Assembly (NCBI GenBank): GCA_016213865.1
Contig: JACQZL010000255.1
Span: 1 to 18,752, forward strand
Length of the DNA: 18,752 bases
Direction of reading: 5' to 3'
Source: Candidatus Rifleibacteriota bacterium
Lineage (GTDB): Bacteria > UBP17 > UBA6191 > JACPRK01
Shown: positions 6,971 through 16,300 of the stretch, one piece after another
Layout of the letters: every line of letters starts with the position of its first letter
How positions within the stretch are numbered: position 1 is the first letter of the stretch
Notes under the pieces: generated by a model
What the model was told of the DNA's origin: nothing
Database searches by the model: none
The model's input: the letters and a program-made list of their open reading frames with translations, nothing else
Made by a program: the position numbers and the translations under genes

Positions 6971-8890
6971 ATGGTCCGAGGGCTTGGCTCGAGGGTATTG
7001 GTGCTGGTCTCTCTCTGCATTTTCGTGACCACCTGGACGGCGCGCGCCGCGCCGCCGCAGGTCCGGGTGCTCTTTCCTGCACCGGGGTTGAGCTTCGTGG
7101 AGGGGGAACCGGTCTGGTTCGGTGCCGCGGTGCAAGCTCCAACCACGGTGCCGGCCGCGGCCATCCGCTGGGTCTCTGACCGGGACGGCGTGCTGGGGGT
7201 CGGGCACTCCGTCTGCACCACCATGCTCACGACGGGCGTGCACCTCGTCACAGCGTCGGCGACGAGCGCGATGGGCGAAACGGGCTCTGCCTGGGTGCGG
7301 CTCAGGGTCTGGGACCCGCCCAGTGTTCCGCCGCCCACCGTCTTGATTGACTCGCCGGCAGCCGGTACGACGGTTGTCGCGGGCACCCTGTTGTTGCTAC
7401 GCGGACGGACCATGGACTTCAGAGGACACGCGCTGCCCGATCAGTCCATGTCGTGGGCATCGACCGTGGACGGGGGCGTTGCCTCCGGACCGTCCGCGAG
7501 CGTCACGACGCTGTCGACCGGGAGCCACCGGCTGGTCCTCTCGGCCACGGATTCGCTGGGTCATACGGGCATCGCTTCCGTGCCGGTAACCGTTCTCGAC
7601 CCCTTTTCGTTGGCGGCCCCGACGGCTGTCATCGATTGGCCGCCTGCCGGAGCCGGGCCGTTCTACGCCACAATCCCGATCGACATGGCCGGGCACGCCT
7701 GGAGCGGCCTCGACGGCACCTTGCCCGGTTCCGCACTTCGCTGGACCTCGGATCTGAGTGGAGAGCTGGGTGTCGGCTGTTCCTTGCAGGGCCTCGTGCT
7801 CGCAACGGGCACGCATACTCTTGGCCTGGCCTGTACGGACAGCCGGGGCCTGTCGGCTTTCGCCACCCGGGCGGTGACCATCCTCGACGCCTCGATGATG
7901 CCACCGCCGACCGTGAGGATCGATCAGCCACAGGCGGGCAGCTACTTCGAGGGCCTCCCGCTCACGCTTCAAGGCTGGGCTACGGATGTCAAGGACCGCC
8001 GTCGCCGAGGTAGTCATCACGGTGCGCCCCGAGGGCGAGATTCCGATCCCCGCGGTCTGGCTCAGCCAGCCCAGCGCGACCGGCCAGTACTTCGAGGGGT
8101 TGTCGGTCACGTTTTCTGCATCGGCCCTCAGCCTCAAGGACGGGTTTCTCACCCCTCCGGCAACAGCGTGGCGCTCGGATCGCCAGGGGTTTCTCGACTC
8201 GCAGCCGTCGTTCACGTGTACGAGCCTCAGTCCGGGCATCCATCAACTGGTTTTCTCGGCAACGGACAGCCTGGGACGGACGGCAAGCCAGACGGTGACG
8301 ATCACCGTCCGGCCTCAATCCGAGATACCTCCCCCTACCGTCTACCTGGCCGAGCCCCGGACGAACGGGATGTACTACGAGGGATTGCCGGTGGTGGTCA
8401 GCGGCTGGGCGACCGATCTCGTGGATGGATGGGTGGGCGGCGAGGGGCTGTCCTGGGCATCGGATCGGCAGGGCCCGATAGCCAGCGGGGGCTCGTCGAG
8501 TGTGACCACCCTCGCCACGGGCCAGCACGTGCTCTTGCTCGAAGCTCGGAACAGCCGGGGCCAGACAGGCGTTACAACCGTCGCAATCCTGATCAGGCCG
8601 GTAAGCGAGATACCGGTACCGGCGGTGCAGGTGTCGAGCCCATCGCCGGGATCGACCTGGTGGGAGACCGTGGCGATTCCGGCGTCCGCGTTCGCGCGCG
8701 TTCTGGCCGACGGGGCACTCACCGTGGATCGCATCGAGTGGACTTCCGATCGTCAAGGAACCCTTGGCAACGGCACGTCGTTGTCGTTGTCAGGACTGGC
8801 GACGGGCCCTCACGTGTTGACGGTTGCCGCGACCTCTTCCCGGGGGACCATCGGCATCACGACAGTCTCCATCACGGTTCGACCTCTTAG
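6971..8890 (+). CDS. 5' fragment of the giant protein: signal peptide and Ig-like repeats 1 to 4 (partial), then out of frame
   Basis: The ATG at 6971 follows AAAGGGGGG (6959-6967) and begins a clear signal peptide (MVRGLGSRVLVLVSLCIFVT, cleavage near ARA, residue 26). The frame stays open upstream to 6656, but that extension is Arg/Pro-rich shadow coding. Repeats begin at about 7049, 7329, 7616 and 7902, each opening PPPTV-x-I-x-x-P and ending with a hydrophobic strand and a Pro-rich linker. Repeat 4 runs normally to GWATDV (ending 7990). After that the frame reads Arg/Gly-rich nonsense to 8890, while the repeat continues in another frame. So only about 340 of the 639 residues are authentic. 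If expressed, it would be an exported three-and-a-half-repeat stub. No catalytic motif is present. Confidence 0.7.
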   Translation: MVRGLGSRVLVLVSLCIFVTTWTARAAPPQVRVLFPAPGLSFVEGEPVWFGAAVQAPTTVPAAAIRWVSDRDGVLGVGHSVCTTMLTTGVHLVTASATSAMGETGSAWVRLRVWDPPSVPPPTVLIDSPAAGTTVVAGTLLLLRGRTMDFRGHALPDQSMSWASTVDGGVASGPSASVTTLSTGSHRLVLSATDSLGHTGIASVPVTVLDPFSLAAPTAVIDWPPAGAGPFYATIPIDMAGHAWSGLDGTLPGSALRWTSDLSGELGVGCSLQGLVLATGTHTLGLACTDSRGLSAFATRAVTILDASMMPPPTVRIDQPQAGSYFEGLPLTLQGWATDVKDRRRRGSHHGAPRGRDSDPRGLAQPAQRDRPVLRGVVGHVFCIGPQPQGRVSHPSGNSVALGSPGVSRLAAVVHVYEPQSGHPSTGFLGNGQPGTDGKPDGDDHRPASIRDTSPYRLPGRAPDERDVLRGIAGGGQRLGDRSRGWMGGRRGAVLGIGSAGPDSQRGLVECDHPRHGPARALARSSEQPGPDRRYNRRNPDQAGKRDTGTGGAGVEPIAGIDLVGDRGDSGVRVRARSGRRGTHRGSHRVDFRSSRNPWQRHVVVVVRTGDGPSRVDGCRDLFPGDHRHHDSLHHGSTS

Positions 8891-11800
8891 CGAGGCGCCT
8901 CCACCCGGGGTAGCGATCTTGTCGCCCGCGTGGGGAAACGCGTACCGCGTCGGCAAGCCGCTGCCGCTGTCCGGCTGGGGAAACGACGCTGTCGACGGGT
9001 TGCTCTCGGGCCCGGCCCTGCGCTGGACGGTCGAGGGGCTCGGCGAGGTCGGTACCGGGACGAGCGCCTCGTTTGTCCCGCCGATACCCGGCGACTACGT
9101 CGTCCGACTCACGGCCGCTGCCAGCCGCGGCGCCTCGTCAGCGGTTTCGCAATCGGTGGCCGCGATCGATTTACCCGTCGGCTCGTTCCCGTCCTGCGAG
9201 CTCACGGCGCCGGCCAGTGGCACAACGGTTACGGCGGGCGAAACCCTGCAGCTTTCCGGGGAAGCCTACGACCTGCGCGATGGTCCTCTCCACGGCGAAG
9301 CGTTGCAGTGGAGCTCCGACTTGCAGGGTGCGCTCGGACAAGGGCAGTCGCCTTGGGTCCGCTTCACGCGCGTCGGATTGCACCGGGTGGTCCTCCTGGC
9401 CAGCAACTTCTACGGCGGCACCGGAGTGGACTCCATCGAGGTGAACGTGCAACCCTCGACGCCGCAGGTGGTTCTATCCCAGCCCTACGAGGGCCAGCGT
9501 TTCGAACGCGGAGACCAGGTTGCTCTGCGCGCGAGCGCCCACGACCTGCTCGATGGGGAGATGCCGCCGTCCGCGGTCTCTTGGTTCTCGAACCTCCATG
9601 GTCAGCTCGGCTCGGGTGTTTCGACGGCGGTCTGTCTCGTCCTGACGGGCACCGACGTGCTGACCCTGGTCGCTGTGAACAGTCTGGGGGTGGCCGTCCA
9701 GGCGACCGTGTCGATCACGATAGCCGAACCCTCTCCACCGATGGTGGACATGTTGTGTCCGAACACCTGGCAGACTTATTACGACGACGCGCCTGTCCCG
9801 TTCCGCGTCAACACCTGGGACTCCCGCGAGGGCGTCGTTCCCGACGAACGGATAGCCTGGTCTGACAATGTGGAGGAGCCGCTCGGCCAAGGGGACGAGT
9901 TCTCGCGGCCGCTTGCTCGCGGGCCTCACGTGGTCCGGGTCGTGGCAACCAACAGCCGGGGAGTGAGTTGCGAGGTCACGCGCGCGATTGAGATACACGA
10001 TGCCTCCGTACTTCCGCCTCCCGTGGTCCAGATCCAGCGGCCCTTCGCCGGCCAGCCTCTCTACGCCACGGTCCTCTTCGCGCTCAACGGCAACGCCAAT
10101 GATGCCCTTGGCCGCTCCATCGATGGCGAAGCGCTCGTCTGGTCGTCTTCACTCGACGGCCCCTTGGGCGTGGGCAGCGTCGCGACCGCGGCGCTTTCGA
10201 CCGGCCATCACCGCGTCTCGCTCGAGGCCCGCGATTGGCGAGCCCGCGTCTCGACGGCCGCCGTCGAGCTCGAGGTCGCCAGCGCCGAGACGATCCCACC
10301 GCCGCAGGTCCAGATCGCGTCGCCTCCTCCCGGCGCCCTCTTCTACGAGACAATGCCGATCTGGCTCTACGGAACCGCATCCGATGTCCTGGACGGCTCC
10401 CTGTCGGGCTCCAGACTGCAATGGCTGACCGGCGACGGCCGCACGTTGGGTGAAGGGGATCCGGTCGTGACGACACTGCCGGCAAACGGATACGTCGTTC
10501 GTCTGGAGGCCCATGCCAGTCGGGAGCGCATCTCGGTTGCGACGGTGCCATTCCTGGTACTGCCACTCGAAGACGCGCCACCGCCGCAAGTGTCGATCTT
10601 GACCCCGTGGGCCAACCATGCGATTCCGAGGGGCCAGACCGCAGCGCTCTGGGCGGTCGGACAAGATCTCATCGACGGTGCCCTGCCGCCGGAGCAATTC
10701 ACGTGGCATTCGGAGGCGCTCCCGGGCCCTGTGACCGGAGCATCCGTCGTGACGACTTTCGATGGCCTGCCCGGGCTGTACGTGCTGCACGTGGACGCCG
10801 GGACCAGCCGTGGGACGACCGGAACGGCCAGCCGAGCAATCGCGCTGGTCGACCCGCAATCGGAGGCCCCGCCTGTGGTCCGGATCCTGGCACCTGCACC
10901 GGGCACCGTGCTCCCCTTCGGTTCCCAGGTCGTTCTCCGGGCCGAGGCCTTCAGTGAAGGCGAAGGCGTGATCGGCGGCTGCCGGATCGTGTGGAGCGAT
11001 CCGGAAGGGAACATGATCTACCTCGGAAACGAGGTGACCTGGAGCGCAAGGCCCCCCGGCTCGGGCGTGCTGCGCGCCGTGGCGCTCGATGGCCAGAACC
11101 GTTCGGGCGAGGCGACGGTGGCCGTGAGCGTGTTGCCTCCGACACCCACCGTCACGATCGTGCAACCTGCGGACGGGTGGACCCTGTTGCCGGGCGAGAC
11201 GCTGACACTCCAGGCCCAGGCAGGCGACGGTGCTGGCGGGTGGTTGGACGGAAGCCGGATTCGCTGGGAATAGGACAGACAGGGGCCCCTCGGCGAAGGG
11301 GTCAGCGTGGTCGTTACGGGCGTTTTGCCGGGCGAGCAGCGCATCACCGTTCTTGCCACCAATGCGTACGACTGCACGACCTCGGGCTCGATCACGGTCG
11401 TGGCCCCGGCCCCTGCGCCCGTGGTCCGGATTCTGTCTCCCACGCCAGACGAGCGTGCGGATCTCTACCTTCCGATCCTGTTCCAGGGAGAGGCCGAGTT
11501 GCCTCTCTCCATCCCACGACCTCTGCCCACGACGGCGCTCGCCTGGACGCTGGATTCGACCCGGCCGGCCGGGGTGGGGCCGATGGTCGTCGTGACAGGC
11601 CTGGCGCCAGGACCGCATGCCGTCGCTTTTTCGGCGGTTGGACCCGACGGAACGAGCGTGACTACCTCGGTCATCTTCTTTTCCGACCCGGAGGCCCACG
11701 ACGCCTGTGACACGGTTGACCCGCAGGATGCGCGGCCCATCAAGATCCTGGTCGAATCTCCGGTGCCGTGTCACGAGCAGCAGACGGTCTTCGATGGAAC

Positions 11801-13370
11801 GCCGATCCTCCTGCAGGCCTCGGCAACGGACGCCAGCGAGGGCGTTCTTCCCGACTGGGCGACGAGCTGGTCGTCGTCGCTGCAGGGGCTCATCGGAGCC
11901 GGCCGGCTCATCCAGACGACGGACCTGGTCGTGGGGGACCACGTCCTGACGGTCTCGGCCCAGAACGCGCAGGGCCTCACGGCAGCCACGACGATCGGCG
12001 TTTGTGTGCAGCCCCTGCCCGGGCCATCCGTCCAGATCCAGTCTCCGCTTCCCGGCGGTCTGCTGCCAATCTACCCTGGCCAACCGCTGCAGTTGCGTGC
12101 GGCCGTCTCGACCCGGGCCGAGCCGTCTCCCGAGCCCAACCGGCTGACGTGGTCCATCTTCGGGACGACTGTGGCCACGGGTCTTCAGACCTTCGCTCCG
12201 GCTCCGTTCCCCGGCGAGCGAGTGCTCGTTGCCCGGTATGTCGACTCGAGAGGCCGAGCCGGCGAAGCCACCACCAACCTGCACGTGGAAGACCCCTCGG
12301 ACTTCCATCCTCGGGTGCTCCGGGTCCACCGTTGGTGCCGGCCGTGCTCGCCCCAAGCCACGGTCGGGGCGGACGGTCTGCCTCCGCATCGCGGCGTCCT
12401 GCTCTGGCCTCCCGCGGCCCAGGCCGGCCAGCCACCGCTCTACGCCAGCGACCTGGGACTTGCCTGGACGGTGGCGGGGACCGCCGGCCGGCCCCTGACC
12501 GCGCGAGCGCAACTGAGCGGGCCCGCCGCGAGCGTGGCGACCGGCCTCTGGACGAGTTGGGCCGCTGTCCTGGACGCCGGGGACGGAACGGTACAATCGG
12601 AGTCGTACGGATTGCCTCCGCTCACGACGACCTCCGTGGAGTTGACGTTGCCCTCGACTGTCGTTCCGATCACCCTCGTGCTGCTCCGAGACCGTTCGGT
12701 GGGGTGGCAGACGGTCACCGGGCCCAGCGCCGTCCAACTCACTCTGCTCGACGAGGCGGGTTCGGGTCTTGGCCCGCCGCTGGTCTTGCCCCTGCTCCCT
12801 CGCGAAGAGACGCGGCCAATCGTCACCGTGACGCCCCCGGGGCCGGTCTTTGGGCCAGTCGGTCAGACTCCACTCGTGACGGCCTCGGCCGTGGATAACG
12901 TCGACGGACCGTTGCCAGCCGAGGAGATCCGCTGGGAAGCGCGGGAGCCTGCCGGCACCTGGTTGGGAGTCCAACGCGGGACCGTCCTGACAGCCCCTCT
13001 TTCGCCCGGTTCCGTCGAGTACAGGATCTCGGCGCAGAACAGCGACGAGACGACCGGCACAACCTCGGTGACTGTGGTTGGACTCGGTCTTCCCGGGGTA
13101 TCGGCGGAGGTCGAGCCTCCAACGAGCTGGCTGTTCCAGGGAGCCCCGGCAAGACTGGTCGCCCGGGCCGACTGGGGTCTTGGCGAGGCGGTGCCGACCA
13201 CCTACACTTGGCACTCGAGCATCCAGGGTGCCCTCCCGAGCACGGCCGTCTTGGCTACGCAGGTGCTGGGCTTGGGCCAGCACGAGTTGCAGGTGACGGC
13301 AGCGGGACCCGCGGGGCTCTCGACCGCCACGACCCTCGCGATCTTCGTGGCCCCTGCGCCCGGGGTTTCG
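7049..13370 (+). repeat. tandem array of about 21 Ig-like domain repeats (period about 285 bp)
   Basis: Coding repeat array, interrupted by a non-repeat segment at about 12313-12816. Repeat 1 to 4 opening positions (7046, 7325, 7610, 7898) and repeat 5 to 9 openings (8040, 8325, 8610, 8895, 9180) give steps of 279, 285, 288, 142, 285, 285, 285 and 285 bp. The single 142-bp step marks the deleted half-repeat. Later repeats open near 9462, 9738, 10017, 10299, 10581 and 10869. Repeats 17 to 21 drift furthest from the consensus. Confidence 0.88.
7986..11273 (+). CDS. middle fragment of the giant protein: Ig-like repeats 4 (end) to 16 (start)
   Basis: Open frame of 1,095 residues with the end of repeat 4, repeats 5 to 15 and the first half of repeat 16. 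The first ATG lies inside the deletion junction, and there is no signal peptide, so it is a continuation rather than an independent gene. Repeat starts step at 285 bp (95 residues) through repeats 5 to 9 and at about 280 bp after that. The common pattern is PPxV-x-(I/L)-x-x-P, a G-x-A-x-D-x-x-DG turn, a W-x-S-D-x-QG-x-LG strand pair, a T-x-L-x-x-G-x-H hairpin and a terminal T-V-x-I strand, joined by SE-(I/A)-PPP linkers. This is a bacterial Ig-like beta-sandwich pattern. The repeats are clearly diverged at the DNA level. The fragment ends at TAG in the WxSD position. Confidence 0.75.
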   Translation: MSRTAVAEVVITVRPEGEIPIPAVWLSQPSATGQYFEGLSVTFSASALSLKDGFLTPPATAWRSDRQGFLDSQPSFTCTSLSPGIHQLVFSATDSLGRTASQTVTITVRPQSEIPPPTVYLAEPRTNGMYYEGLPVVVSGWATDLVDGWVGGEGLSWASDRQGPIASGGSSSVTTLATGQHVLLLEARNSRGQTGVTTVAILIRPVSEIPVPAVQVSSPSPGSTWWETVAIPASAFARVLADGALTVDRIEWTSDRQGTLGNGTSLSLSGLATGPHVLTVAATSSRGTIGITTVSITVRPLSEAPPPGVAILSPAWGNAYRVGKPLPLSGWGNDAVDGLLSGPALRWTVEGLGEVGTGTSASFVPPIPGDYVVRLTAAASRGASSAVSQSVAAIDLPVGSFPSCELTAPASGTTVTAGETLQLSGEAYDLRDGPLHGEALQWSSDLQGALGQGQSPWVRFTRVGLHRVVLLASNFYGGTGVDSIEVNVQPSTPQVVLSQPYEGQRFERGDQVALRASAHDLLDGEMPPSAVSWFSNLHGQLGSGVSTAVCLVLTGTDVLTLVAVNSLGVAVQATVSITIAEPSPPMVDMLCPNTWQTYYDDAPVPFRVNTWDSREGVVPDERIAWSDNVEEPLGQGDEFSRPLARGPHVVRVVATNSRGVSCEVTRAIEIHDASVLPPPVVQIQRPFAGQPLYATVLFALNGNANDALGRSIDGEALVWSSSLDGPLGVGSVATAALSTGHHRVSLEARDWRARVSTAAVELEVASAETIPPPQVQIASPPPGALFYETMPIWLYGTASDVLDGSLSGSRLQWLTGDGRTLGEGDPVVTTLPANGYVVRLEAHASRERISVATVPFLVLPLEDAPPPQVSILTPWANHAIPRGQTAALWAVGQDLIDGALPPEQFTWHSEALPGPVTGASVVTTFDGLPGLYVLHVDAGTSRGTTGTASRAIALVDPQSEAPPVVRILAPAPGTVLPFGSQVVLRAEAFSEGEGVIGGCRIVWSDPEGNMIYLGNEVTWSARPPGSGVLRAVALDGQNRSGEATVAVSVLPPTPTVTIVQPADGWTLLPGETLTLQAQAGDGAGGWLDGSRIRWE

Positions 13371-16300
13371 GGGCTGTCGGTAATCGATGCCTCGGGGATG
13401 TCTCATGCTCTGAACACGGGGAGGGGCGGGGCCACGGTGATCCAGACAGGCGATCGGGCCCTTCGGGTGGCGCTCTCCAACCCCGCGGGACTGGCCGCGG
13501 ACTTCCTCGTGCGAGCGCGCCTGCCGGCGGGATGCTCCATTACCGTCGCCAGGGTCTTCGGTGGAGAGCCGCCACAGGTGGTTCTGGAGGTGGCGTTCAG
13601 CGAGGGTCCAGACGGCGTCTTCCGTCTTCCGCTGCCCGCGGGGGTCGCCGTGTCGGCTGTCGAGCTGGTCCTGAGCTGGTCGACCGGCAAGGCCGCGTCG
13701 GACGGGGCGTTCTCGATCGACTGCGGCTTCTCCGGCCCCGGAGGAGAGCTACCGGAAGACTCGGGTGCCGCGTTCTCGGGCATCGCCGGAGGGTCGCGGC
13801 CAGGCACACCCGATGATGATTGGGACGATGATGGGATTGCCAATGCCGCGGACTTCGGCTTGGTCAGCAACCCGTTCGACCGGGACACGGACGGCGATGG
13901 GATCGCTGACTCCGCTGAAGCTGCGCGTGGGACCTGGCCCCAGGAAGCTGACAGCGATATGGATGGGTGGATGGATGGGGTCGACCCAGCACCGACGGAC
14001 CCGGCGGTACCGGGGAAGCCGACCTTTGCGGACCGAGTCCCTGGAACCGTACTGACAAAAGCTTTCAGCCCCAAAGTATGGCCCGCCATTCGGTGCACGG
14101 GGCCGGACTATGTCGAGCCCGACGGGTTTTCGCATTCCTGGCATTTGTGGCTTCAGGGGTTTACGTCTGCGCGAGGTTTGGTCTGGACGAACTGGGACCC
14201 GACCAACGTCCTGTTGCCAGAGAGGCCAGCGAGTGTAGAGCTGCCACCCGGTTACTACTCGCAGCCAGCGTACGATTGGTCTGGGGGCCCCATGCTCTCG
14301 ATAGGGCTCGGACGATGCCAGTGGGACAGACCGAATTGGTACCACCTGCGGGAGGCGAGTGTCGACTGGAAGCGAAGGCCCAACGGACAATGGGCAGTCT
14401 TCTTCGGCTGGTACGATCTGCCTGCAGGAGGATGCGACTTTCTCGAGACCCCGTGGGGACAAGCAGGGCTGAGCGTCAAGTACTGGCCCGGTGATTGCCC
14501 AGCTCCCGCCCCCACGATGACGCTCGAGGAAGCCGGTCCCTGGCCACGACCTCTGGTCGATGATTCGGCCTTCGACTGCAGCGGGGCGGGGCCGGTCTTC
14601 ACCATCCACAACTCGAAGGACGAGCGAAACCCGGTCCGGCTGCGCCTGTGCAGCCCGGATCGGCCGATGGGGGAGATCCTGGCCCATTGCACGAACATCG
14701 TCGCCATACCGCGGCGTTTCGAGGGGACAGTCTGCGAGTTCGGAGACGGGTGCCGTCACACGGTCACCTGCGCGCTACCCCCTGGCGACTCGAAGGTCTA
14801 CATGCTGCCGGCGCAGCCGGGCAACGTACACGTGACGTTGGAGTACTGCACGTACAACGGGCTCTGGAAGACAGCCGCAACTCGTCGGCTGCGTTGCGCT
14901 TGCTGGGAGGGCGTCGCGAACGTCGTTCGCATCCCGGCATCCGGACCGGAAGAGACCATCTGCAACAAGGTCCAGACCGAGAACGGTCCGGTGAGCGGCA
15001 CCCTTTATGACGCAGACGTCGGGTTCCGCCTGGAGTTCGGCGCTCCGTTGCCGGACGAGACACCGATCTGGATCGGCGCGGCTGCCTACGAGCCCCCTGC
15101 CAAACGCGGAGGCGGCAAGCGTATTGGCAAGGACGGTCCGCCGGTCAGCGCGCACGTGCTGGGTGTCGGTCAGAAAGGGGCGTCGTCGGTGACGGTGACT
15201 GACAAGCCGGAGAGCAAGGGGATAAAGACCCTGCAGATCGGAAACGTGCTGGGGCGAACGCACCAGGTGAACTTCGAGGTGGAGCCGCCGGTCCCGTGCA
15301 TTCGGCAGATCAGCCGTATCACCAGCGATGGATTCGAACTGCCGGCCCTGAATGACTCCGGGTTCACGTTCGATGATCAGGCGATTCGGCTCGTACTCGA
15401 GCGAGCGGTCCTGACTGATTACGAACTCCTGCTCCAAGCTCAGCAAGGCGATGCTCGCATCTTGAACCTGCCGGCTTGCGATCCCTCTTGGAACGGTTCT
15501 TCCGGGACCTACCCGAGCATCGTGAGCGTCCCGCTGTCCGCGGGCACCTCGAGCGTTCTGATTCCCCTGCGGGGCGATGCGTCCGAGGACTTCCGGGTCC
15601 CGATGCCGGCGCAACAAGTTTTCACGGTGCTGGGACGCTCGCCGGGTGCGAGCACGGCCAACAGCTTGTCCGGCATCCAACCCGCTGGAGAAAATACACC
15701 GAACTTCCTCTGGATCACAGGCGGAAACCCGCAGGTAGGCAAGTGTGGCGATCCAAGCAGCTTCGTTCCGCTGACAGTCCGTCTGGTCCGGCACGTACGG
15801 ATTCCGCTGAACACTCCCGCTTCGTGGCAGCAATTGACCACGAACGAACGCCTGGCTTTTGCCTCGACCCCGTTTGCCCCGGGGACGATCACAGACCTTC
15901 GGCCCGTGTCGAACTTCAGCGTTCGTTTCCAGCCGACTCCCAACATCCAGTTCTTCGGCAGGGAATCGGGGCAGGCCATCGACCTGAAGGTCAGCAATCC
16001 GGCCGGCGGCGAAGTTGCGGCCACGGCAGTGGTAGTGGAGACGATCTCTGCCAACGACGACCCGAACCAAGACTCGGTGGTCCAGGCCTACGTGGTTGAC
16101 CCTCGCACCAACGGCCCGCTCGAGACAGTGATCGGGATCAACGAGAGGAAGTCTGCCTCGCCGCTCCCGGTGCCGCCGGAGTTCGGTGCGCCCATCGCGC
16201 CACCGATCGTCACGGCCGACAACCAGGCTCTCTTCCCCGCCCACAAGGTGGTGTTCAATCTGGTTGGGGTGCCGCCCGTGCTTCCCAGGCCGACCGTGTA

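Noticed and set aside
7973..8060. Programmed ribosomal frameshift as explanation for the frame change
   Set aside because: About half a repeat is missing at the junction and there is no slippery heptamer, so a deletion explains the change better.
11271..11273. TAG reassigned to an amino acid in this organism
   Set aside because: Genes ending at 4622 and 18382 use TAG as their stop, and no suppressor tRNA is visible in the window.
7049..13370. CRISPR-like or DNA satellite array
   Set aside because: The 285-bp periodicity is in protein-coding repeats that are diverged in DNA but conserved in protein pattern.
10149..13406. A 1,085-codon open frame on the minus strand, antisense to the Ig repeats
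   Set aside because: The translation is Arg/Gly/His-rich low-complexity shadow coding, as expected opposite a GC-rich gene. The plus-strand frame has clear domains.
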